From an uncultured Bryobacteraceae bacterium (lineage in GTDB: Bacteria; Acidobacteriota; Terriglobia; Bryobacterales; Bryobacteraceae): a stretch of 5,168 nucleotides of DNA. Both the position numbers and the translations under genes were made by a program. The notes below the pieces were generated by a model, which was not told where the DNA came from, ran no database searches, and saw nothing but the letters and a program-made list of their open reading frames with translations. The number at the start of each line of letters is the position of its first letter. Positions within the stretch are counted from its first letter, which is position 1. Below, one piece after another: positions 1-4,478 of the stretch. Location: positions 1 through 5,168 of the forward strand of contig CAKZVG010000519.1 of assembly GCA_937921835.1 (NCBI GenBank), read 5' to 3'.

Positions 1-2
1 GC

Positions 3-1394
3 GGGCGCGTGTTCGACACCCGGGAAGTCGAGATTGCGGAGATGCTGGCCCGCAGCATCGGCCGCGCGCTGCTCGAAGCTCGCATGCGCGACCAACTGGC
101 CTTCGAAGCCAACCACGACCGGCTCACCGGCCTGCCCAACCGCTCCTATCAGCAGGACTGGCTCGAACGCGCCCTGGCCCGCGCCCGGCGGGACGGGGAA
201 GTGCTGGCGGTCGTCTTCCTGGATCTCGACCGTTTCAAGCAAATCAACGACACCCTGGGCCACGACGTCGGCGACCAGTTGCTCCGCAAGGTAGGCGAGC
301 GGCTGAAAGGCATGCTGGGGACCTCCGGCCACCTGGCGCGGATGGGAGGCGACGAATTCACCGCCGTGCTGCCGGATCTGCCCGGCGCGGAGGAGGCGGT
401 GAGCATCGCCGGCCGCATGCTCGAAGCCCTGCGGCAGCCGTTCGAGATCGAAGGCTACGAGTTGTTCATTACCGCCAGCCTGGGCATCAGCGTCTTCCCG
501 GCCGACGCGCAAGATGCCCGCACGCTGCTGCGCAACGCCGACGCGGCCATGTACCGGGTGAAGAGCTCCGGCAGAAACGACGTCCGCCTGTTCACGCCAG
601 AGCCGGGATTCTCCGCGCTGGAGGCCCTGGCGCTCGAAAACCATCTGCGGCGCGCCATCGAGAACGGCGAGTTCCGGCTGTGGTTTCAGCCGCAGATGCG
701 TCCGGACCGGGTGCTGGACGGCCTGGAAGTCCTGCTGGTGTGGGACAACCCCAAGCTCGGACGCACATTCCCGAGCCGCTTCATCCCCGTGGCCGAGGAG
801 AACGGGCTGATTGTGCCCATCGGCTCCTGGGTGCTGGCCGAAGCCTGCCGCCAGGCGGCGCGCTGGCAACGCCAGGGGTACGGCCGGGTGAAGGTGGCCG
901 TGAATGTCTCGGCGCTCCAGTTCGCGCGTCCGGATTTCGTGGCCACCGTGGCCGAAGCGCTGGCCGGCAGCGGTCTCGATCCCCGCCTGCTCGAACTCGA
1001 GCTGACCGAAAGCTACATCATGCGGGACGTCGAGGAATCGGCGCGCCGGATGGCGCAACTCCGGGCGCTCGGCGTCGGCATCGCCATCGACGACTTCGGC
1101 ACCGGCTACTCGTCGCTTTCCTACCTGCACAGCCTTCCGGCTGACACGCTCAAGATCGACCGCTCGTTCCTGGGCGAAGCCGGCGGATCTCCCGAATCGC
1201 TGCCGCTCATCCAGACCATTGTGACGCTGGCCCACAACCTGGGATTGGCGGTGGTCGCTGAGGGTGTCGAAACGCTCGAGCAGTTCGAACTGTTGCGCTC
1301 GATCGGCTGCGACCGCATGCAGGGCCACCTGTTCGGCGAGTCCGTGTCGCTGGCCGAAGCCGAGCGGCTTCTCGCGGCCGGGAGCCGGAAGTAA
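3..1394 (+). CDS. GGDEF-EAL cyclic-di-GMP signalling protein, 5' end missing (sensor domain off the left edge)
   Basis: This is the C-terminal part of a two-domain cyclic-di-GMP enzyme. Counting from the GTG at 9, which I read as an internal valine, residues 1-25 look like the last helix of a GAF-type sensor. The reading frame is open to the left edge, so the true start is upstream. The GGDEF (diguanylate cyclase) domain covers about residues 35-195: the HDRLTGLPNR block at 36-45, metal-binding D72 in FLDLDRFK, and an intact GGDEF at 113-117. The inhibitory RxxD I-site expected five residues before GGDEF reads GTSG, so it is absent. The EAL (phosphodiesterase) domain covers about 206-458 and keeps N299, E331, D361-D362 (DDFGTGYSSL), K382, E418 and Q438. 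Its signature motif, normally EALLRW, is EVLLVW at 240-245, so the substrate-contacting arginine has become valine. It is probably cytoplasmic. The cyclase looks competent; phosphodiesterase activity is uncertain, and the EAL domain may act as a c-di-GMP binding module. Confidence 0.93.
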   Translation, partial: GRVFDTREVEIAEMLARSIGRALLEARMRDQLAFEANHDRLTGLPNRSYQQDWLERALARARRDGEVLAVVFLDLDRFKQINDTLGHDVGDQLLRKVGERLKGMLGTSGHLARMGGDEFTAVLPDLPGAEEAVSIAGRMLEALRQPFEIEGYELFITASLGISVFPADAQDARTLLRNADAAMYRVKSSGRNDVRLFTPEPGFSALEALALENHLRRAIENGEFRLWFQPQMRPDRVLDGLEVLLVWDNPKLGRTFPSRFIPVAEENGLIVPIGSWVLAEACRQAARWQRQGYGRVKVAVNVSALQFARPDFVATVAEALAGSGLDPRLLELELTESYIMRDVEESARRMAQLRALGVGIAIDDFGTGYSSLSYLHSLPADTLKIDRSFLGEAGGSPESLPLIQTIVTLAHNLGLAVVAEGVETLEQFELLRSIGCDRMQGHLFGESVSLAEAERLLAAGSRK

Positions 1395-1472
1395 GGCGCG
1401 TCCGACCGCGGGTGGGTTGAACGGGACTGGCAAGCTGACCGGTTCCAGTACCTTCCACTAAGGCTGTACTAA

Positions 1473-1524
1473 GCAGAGTCCTGTAGCAAGGCGGACTGCG
1501 GGGCTATTTGTGGGCCCTTGGGCC
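1473..1524 (+). other. two short hairpins in the leader of the PEP-CTERM gene
   Basis: In the 157-base gap before the PEP-CTERM gene, GTCC (1478-1481) pairs with GGAC (1493-1496) around an 11-base loop. The stem extends by GCA (1473-1475) with TGC (1497-1499) across a two-base bulge. A second small stem, GGCC (1513-1516) with GGCC (1521-1524), follows with a CTTG loop. Neither is followed by a T-run, so they are poor intrinsic terminators. They could be 5' UTR structure or chance pairing in GC-rich DNA. I see nothing else convincing in 1395-1551. Confidence 0.25.
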
Positions 1525-1551
1525 GGATGTGAGGCTTGAGCAGGTGAAACC

Positions 1552-2310
1552 ATGAGATTGCTCAAGCTTTGGCTCCTGTTGGCGCTAACCCTGTCACTGA
1601 CGAACGCGGCCCCCATCGTGATCAACGATACCTACGTCGAGAACCCCGGTTGGACCGAGTACGGCGGCGGCTACTCCTCCGACGTCATCGGGCGGCTGGT
1701 GAACTTCGACATCAAAGCGGTGCGGTTTTCCCTGTTGCCGGGAAATCAGGCCGGGATCACGATTGAGACGAACTACCGCAACGGTGACACGACGCTCTCT
1801 CCCTTCACGTACTTCCCGCCCCCGACGCCGCCGCTGCTGATCGGCGACATCCTGTTCCGCGGCGCGGGAGGGGCCTTTCTCTACGGCGTGCCGGTGGTGG
1901 CGCACGACGGTCTCACGCCCGGAGCGCTCTACCAGATCGGCGGCGCGCGGACAGCCTGGGATGTGTTGCAGATCTACGGCCAGGACAGTCAGAGCTACCG
2001 GCCGCACTACCCCGTGCATATCGACCCGGCGGGCGCCACACTGGTTGGCGCGGCGGCGTTTGCACCGCTGGTGACCGATCCCGGCGCGCCCGGGGGACCG
2101 CTGGTGGAGGTGCAGATGCAGTTCGCGGTGAACAGCGGCTTCCGGACCGCTCTGGACGAAGGCATGCTGCTGTCGTTCGCCAACATGACCTGCGCGAACG
2201 ACGTTCTCGAGGGTAACGTGCACGTCCCGGTGCCCGAACCCGGCACGCTGGCGCTGGCCGGCGCGGGGCTGATCGCGGCGGGTCTGCTGCGCAGGCGGGT
2301 CGTGCGGTGA
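1552..2310 (+). CDS. secreted PEP-CTERM sorting-domain protein of unknown function
   Basis: This 252-residue protein looks exported, then processed at a C-terminal sorting tag. Residues 1-19 form a Sec signal peptide: MR, a leucine-rich core, and a likely cleavage near TNA-A (19/20). The C-terminus is a textbook PEP-CTERM signal: PEP at 228-230, a short Ala/Gly/Leu membrane helix at about 232-246, then RRR at 247-249. Such tags are recognised by exosortase in organisms that usually make extracellular polysaccharide. The roughly 200-residue body is rich in Gly, Pro, Tyr and Thr, fits a beta-rich extracellular domain, and matches no enzyme family I recognise. Its single cysteine, C214 in MTCANDV, lies just before the sorting tag. 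The ATG at 1552 is supported by AGGTGA at 1542-1547, four bases upstream, and by the signal peptide beginning right there. No exosortase or glycan gene is in view. The sorting-domain call is very secure; the function is unknown. Confidence 0.92.
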   Translation: MRLLKLWLLLALTLSLTNAAPIVINDTYVENPGWTEYGGGYSSDVIGRLVNFDIKAVRFSLLPGNQAGITIETNYRNGDTTLSPFTYFPPPTPPLLIGDILFRGAGGAFLYGVPVVAHDGLTPGALYQIGGARTAWDVLQIYGQDSQSYRPHYPVHIDPAGATLVGAAAFAPLVTDPGAPGGPLVEVQMQFAVNSGFRTALDEGMLLSFANMTCANDVLEGNVHVPVPEPGTLALAGAGLIAAGLLRRRVVR

Positions 2311-2358
2311 GCCGGGCCGCGGCGCCGGTCAGGGCACATGGTAGCATGAAGGATTGAA

Positions 2359-2380
2359 CCGGGCGCGGCCGCGCGCCCGG
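2359..2380 (+). other. perfect 9-bp GC hairpin upstream of the thioredoxin reductase
   Basis: CCGGGCGCG (2359-2367) is the exact reverse complement of CGCGCCCGG (2372-2380), with loop GCCG. It ends 11 bases before the ATG at 2392. No T-run follows, so it is not a typical intrinsic terminator for the PEP-CTERM gene, although a U-less terminator is possible. A weak -10-like hexamer, TAGCAT (2342-2347), lies 11 bases upstream. If it is used, transcription would start near 2354 and the hairpin would sit at the extreme 5' end of the mRNA, where it could protect the transcript or modulate translation. The inverted repeat is certain; its function is inference. Confidence 0.5.
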
Positions 2381-2391
2381 CCTGGAACCTC

Positions 2392-3315
2392 ATGCGAAAC
2401 GTTGTCATTGCAGGCTCCGGCTGCGCCGGAAACACGGCCGCCATCTATGCTGCGCGCGCCTCTCTCGCTCCGCTGGTCGTGGCCGGGCACGAACCGGGCG
2501 GCCAGCTTTCGCTGACCACGCTGGTCGAGAACTTCCCCGGTTTTCCGGAAGGCATCCAGGGGCCGGAACTGGTCGAGAACATGAAGCGGCAGGCGCAGAA
2601 CTTCGGCGCCGAGTACGTGCACGGCTCGATCGTCGAAGCCGACCTGTCGAAGCGGCCGTTCCGGCTGAGCATCGACGGCGAGTGGGTCGAGACACGGACG
2701 CTGATCGTCGCTTCCGGCGCCTCGGCGCGCTGGCTGGGTCTGCCTTCCGAGCAGAAACTGATCGGGCGGGGAGTGAGTTCCTGCGCTACCTGCGACGGCT
2801 TCTTCTACCGCGACAAGGAGATCATGGTGGTGGGAGGAGGCGACTCGGCCATGGAGGAGGCGAACTTCCTCACCCGCTTCGGCCGCCGCGTGACGCTGGT
2901 GCACCGGCGCGAGGAGTTCCGCGCCTCGCGGATCATGCTCGACCGGGCCCGCGCCAACGCCAAGATCGAATTCATCACGCCCGCCGTGATCGAACAGGTG
3001 CACGACCTCGAGCAGGGCATCGTCACCGGCGTCACGCTGCGCAACCTGAAGACTGGCGAGACGTGGCGGCGCGACGTCGACGGGCTGTTCATCGCGATCG
3101 GCCACATTCCCAACAGCGCGGTGTTCAAGGGGCAACTGGAGCTTGACGCCGAGGGCTTCATCGTTTCCCATGGCGGCGCGCGGACCAGCGTCCCGGGCGT
3201 GTTCCACGCGGGCGACGTGCAGGACCGCCTCTACCGCCAGGCAATCACGGCCTCGGGCGCCGGGTGCATGGCGGCCATCGAAGCGGAACGCTTCCTGGAA
3301 GCCGAGGGGCACTGA
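2392..3315 (+). CDS. trxB: thioredoxin reductase (NADPH, FAD)
   Basis: This cytoplasmic flavoenzyme passes electrons from NADPH through FAD and a redox disulfide to thioredoxin. At 307 residues it is close to the usual length of low-molecular-weight bacterial enzymes. Visible elements in order are the FAD-binding loop GSGCAG (8-13), the HEPGGQL block (33-39), the ENFPGFPEG block (46-54), the redox-active CATC pair C131/C134, the NADPH-binding loop GGGDSA (148-153), the 2'-phosphate site HRREEFR (171-177), and the C-terminal FAD segment HAGDV (272-276) with RQAITASGAG (282-291). Every signature needed for activity is present. One oddity is C11 where most family members have proline (GSGPAG). 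The ATG at 2392 begins exactly at the first beta strand; the ribosome site is weak (GGA at 2384-2386). No thioredoxin gene is in the window. A ferredoxin/flavodoxin oxidoreductase of the same fold is less likely because the CATC pair and NADPH motifs are intact. Confidence 0.95.
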   Translation: MRNVVIAGSGCAGNTAAIYAARASLAPLVVAGHEPGGQLSLTTLVENFPGFPEGIQGPELVENMKRQAQNFGAEYVHGSIVEADLSKRPFRLSIDGEWVETRTLIVASGASARWLGLPSEQKLIGRGVSSCATCDGFFYRDKEIMVVGGGDSAMEEANFLTRFGRRVTLVHRREEFRASRIMLDRARANAKIEFITPAVIEQVHDLEQGIVTGVTLRNLKTGETWRRDVDGLFIAIGHIPNSAVFKGQLELDAEGFIVSHGGARTSVPGVFHAGDVQDRLYRQAITASGAGCMAAIEAERFLEAEGH

Positions 3316-3335
3316 GCGGGCGGTTCCGGAAGCTT

Positions 3336-3358
3336 GCGGCGCTCCCGGCGCGGGCCGC
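3336..3358. terminator. weak bulged hairpin between convergent genes, possible shared terminator
   Basis: The 44 bases between the two convergent stop codons (3315 and 3360) contain GCGG (3336-3339) pairing with CCGC (3355-3358). Inside it CCCG (3344-3347) pairs with CGGG (3351-3354) around a GCG loop, with a four-base bulge on the left side. The position suits a bidirectional terminator. There is no clear T-run on either strand, so this is a weak call based mainly on location. Confidence 0.25.
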
Positions 3359-3359
3359 T

Positions 3360-3701
3360 TCACGGCAGCAGCCGCGCCACGCGCAGCGCGCCGTACAGCC
3401 CGAACGCGGCGGCCAGCACCCCGGGCGCGTACCTCCGGATTCCCGGCGGCCAGCGAACTCCCAGCGCCGTGCAAAGCAGCAGCAGCGCCACGGCCGGGCT
3501 CAGCAGGTTTAGGCGCAGCGCTTCGGCCGGCTCACCCGCCGCCAGCGCCCGTAAGGCGCCCGTCATCCCGCACAACGGGCAGGACGCTCCGGTGAGCCAG
3601 CGGAAGCCGCAGGGCGGCAGGAGGCTGCCCCAAAACGCCGCGGCGGCGCACCAGACGGTGGCGAGCGCGGCCGGAGACAGGCGCCAGAGGGTGTTTCTCA
3701 C
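3360..3701 (-). CDS. DUF2752 family small membrane protein
   Basis: This 113-residue protein has about three membrane helices (roughly 9-28, 64-84 and 92-111). It carries the signature of the DUF2752 family: C31 in PPCGF, then the LTGASCPLCGMTGA block at 36-49 with C41 and C44, followed by a GEPAEAL-RLNLLSP segment (56-69). The usual ending of the signature is GLTRA; here it is GMTGA, so the arginine is lost. The cysteine block resembles a metal or redox site, but the family has no established biochemical function that I know of. The start is GTG at 3701, overlapping the TGA of the upstream zinc-ribbon gene as GTGA, with GGGAGG ten bases upstream on the minus strand. The two genes are therefore very likely co-translated, and the products may work together in the membrane. 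The family call is confident; any function would be a guess. Confidence 0.85.
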   Translation of the reverse strand: MRNTLWRLSPAALATVWCAAAAFWGSLLPPCGFRWLTGASCPLCGMTGALRALAAGEPAEALRLNLLSPAVALLLLCTALGVRWPPGIRRYAPGVLAAAFGLYGALRVARLLP

Positions 3702-4384
3702 GCCGCCGGCGCCTCCCGCGGTCCTACGATATCGCGGTACGCCGCGGCCGTGGCAGCCATGCTGACCGGCACGGTGATCAGCAGCCCGACCACCAGCGCC
3801 AGCGTGCCGAGCAGGTTCAGCAGGCCAAGCGCCACCACGAACATTGTGAAGCCGAAATAGTCCTGCCGGACGATCTCATAGCTGGCCTGAATGGCGGGCC
3901 AGAAGTCCATCCGCTTGTCCATCACGAACAGGTAGGCGAACTGGCAAACCGCGGCCGCCACAATCCCGGGGATGATGCACAGCAGCGCGCCCACCGAGAC
4001 GAAGACCGAAATGAGCAGCCCGGCGAGCATCGCCGGCACGAAGAAGTCGAAGCCCTTGAATATGTCGCCCACCTCCCCGCGCCGCCCGTGCAGCTTGCTC
4101 AGGCACATCACCTGGAAACCCGCCGTCAGCGGTCCCACCAGCAGGACCGGGACCACGCTGTTCAGCACGATCCAGATCAGCGCGGCGAGAACGAAGGTTC
4201 CCAGGTCGTCCTTCACGGCGTCCCAGCCGAGGCCGATCCAGCGCCCCGTGTCGGAGCGGATGCCGGCCGGCGGCACGAAGGCCGGCGCTGCCGGACGCGG
4301 CTCGGCGGCGGATTGCGAACTGCCGCACTTTGAACAGTAGCGCGCACCCGCATCGAGCGGCGCGCCGCAATTTGTACAGTACAC
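3698..4384 (-). CDS. zinc-ribbon polytopic membrane protein of unknown function
   Basis: This 228-residue protein has an N-terminal zinc ribbon of the CxxC-CxxC kind (C3, C6, C17, C20). A Pro/Ala-rich linker (about 28-41) follows, then a membrane region of four or five hydrophobic segments (about 62-84, 115-138, 139-155, 177-193 and 194-214). Between the helices are soluble stretches with a GDIFKGFDFF block (106-115) and, at the end, an AAYRDIVG block (214-221). This layout recalls bacterial integral membrane proteins that regulators of membrane domains or DUF975-like families are grouped with, but I cannot assign a role. The start is GTG at 4384, chosen because GAGGAG (minus strand, 4397-4392) stands seven bases upstream and because the ribbon begins immediately at residue 3. 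It is the first gene of a two-gene operon with the DUF2752 gene, sharing GTGA. It is divergent from the PfkB kinase. Confidence 0.85.
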   Translation of the reverse strand: MYCTNCGAPLDAGARYCSKCGSSQSAAEPRPAAPAFVPPAGIRSDTGRWIGLGWDAVKDDLGTFVLAALIWIVLNSVVPVLLVGPLTAGFQVMCLSKLHGRRGEVGDIFKGFDFFVPAMLAGLLISVFVSVGALLCIIPGIVAAAVCQFAYLFVMDKRMDFWPAIQASYEIVRQDYFGFTMFVVALGLLNLLGTLALVVGLLITVPVSMAATAAAYRDIVGPREAPAA

Positions 4385-4423
4385 GTCTGGTCTCCTCGGA
4401 CGGGAATGTAGCGGCCAGATTCA

Positions 4424-4429
4424 ATCCTA
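4424..4429 (-). promoter_or_regulatory. candidate -10 element for the zinc-ribbon/DUF2752 operon
   Basis: Read on the minus strand this is TAGGAT, matching TATAAT at four of six positions including the key T, A and final T. Transcription would start near 4417, giving a leader of about 33 bases that contains the GAGGAG ribosome site. No recognisable -35 hexamer stands 17 bases upstream. A second weaker candidate, TACATT (4410-4405), would put the start almost on the ribosome site and is less attractive. Confidence 0.35.
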
Positions 4430-4462
4430 GCGCGGTCCGGCTGCGGTTTCCGCCCGCGCTAG
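4427..4462. promoter_or_regulatory. perfect 9-bp inverted repeat in the divergent promoter region, candidate operator
   Basis: CTAGCGCGG (4427-4435) and CCGCGCTAG (4454-4462) are exact reverse complements separated by 18 bases, centred between 4444 and 4445. The arms read outward on each strand as CCGCGCTAG and run into the -10-like hexamers of the two divergent genes: the left arm overlaps TAGGAT of the minus-strand operon, and the right arm ends two bases before TACAAT of the kinase. A nested small stem, GCGG (4443-4446) with CCGC (4450-4453), lies between them. A dimeric regulator could bind here and affect both promoters. Alternatively the symmetry reflects two similar promoters placed back to back. 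Confidence 0.45.
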
Positions 4463-4464
4463 CC

Positions 4465-4470
4465 TACAAT
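4465..4470 (+). promoter_or_regulatory. candidate -10 element of the PfkB kinase, leaderless transcript likely
   Basis: TACAAT matches the consensus TATAAT at five of six positions. It ends eight bases before the ATG at 4479, so transcription would begin about at the start codon. No purine-rich ribosome site is present between it and the ATG, which is consistent with a leaderless mRNA. A good -35 hexamer is not visible at the expected spacing. Confidence 0.5.
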
Positions 4471-4478
4471 CGAATCTT

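Noticed and set aside
1428..1442. Sigma-54-like element (TGGCAAG followed by CCGG) upstream of the PEP-CTERM gene
   Set aside because: The -24 half fits, but the -12 half has GG where GC is essential, so I do not call it.
1465..1530. Possible c-di-GMP riboswitch in the leader of the PEP-CTERM gene
   Set aside because: The conserved tetraloop-receptor and GCAAAG-type elements of the known classes could not be found; only generic hairpins are present.
1594..2223. 209-codon minus-strand open frame opposite the PEP-CTERM gene
   Set aside because: It is rich in Arg, His and Val with no recognisable domain and lies wholly antisense to a well-supported gene.
2338..2349. Tiny frame ATG GTA GCA TGA as a leader peptide before trxB
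   Set aside because: It is three codons with no ribosome site and no attenuator logic around it.
2350..2358. AGGATTGAA repeated on the minus strand at 4428-4420
   Set aside because: It is nine bases long in two intergenic regions; it could reflect similar promoter contexts but is too short to claim as a repeat family.
2329..3474. Long (381-codon) open frame on the minus strand across the thioredoxin reductase gene
   Set aside because: It is antisense to a gene with every family motif intact, has low-complexity Arg/Ala/Gly composition, and runs into the convergent gene. Long antisense frames are expected in GC-rich codon-biased DNA.
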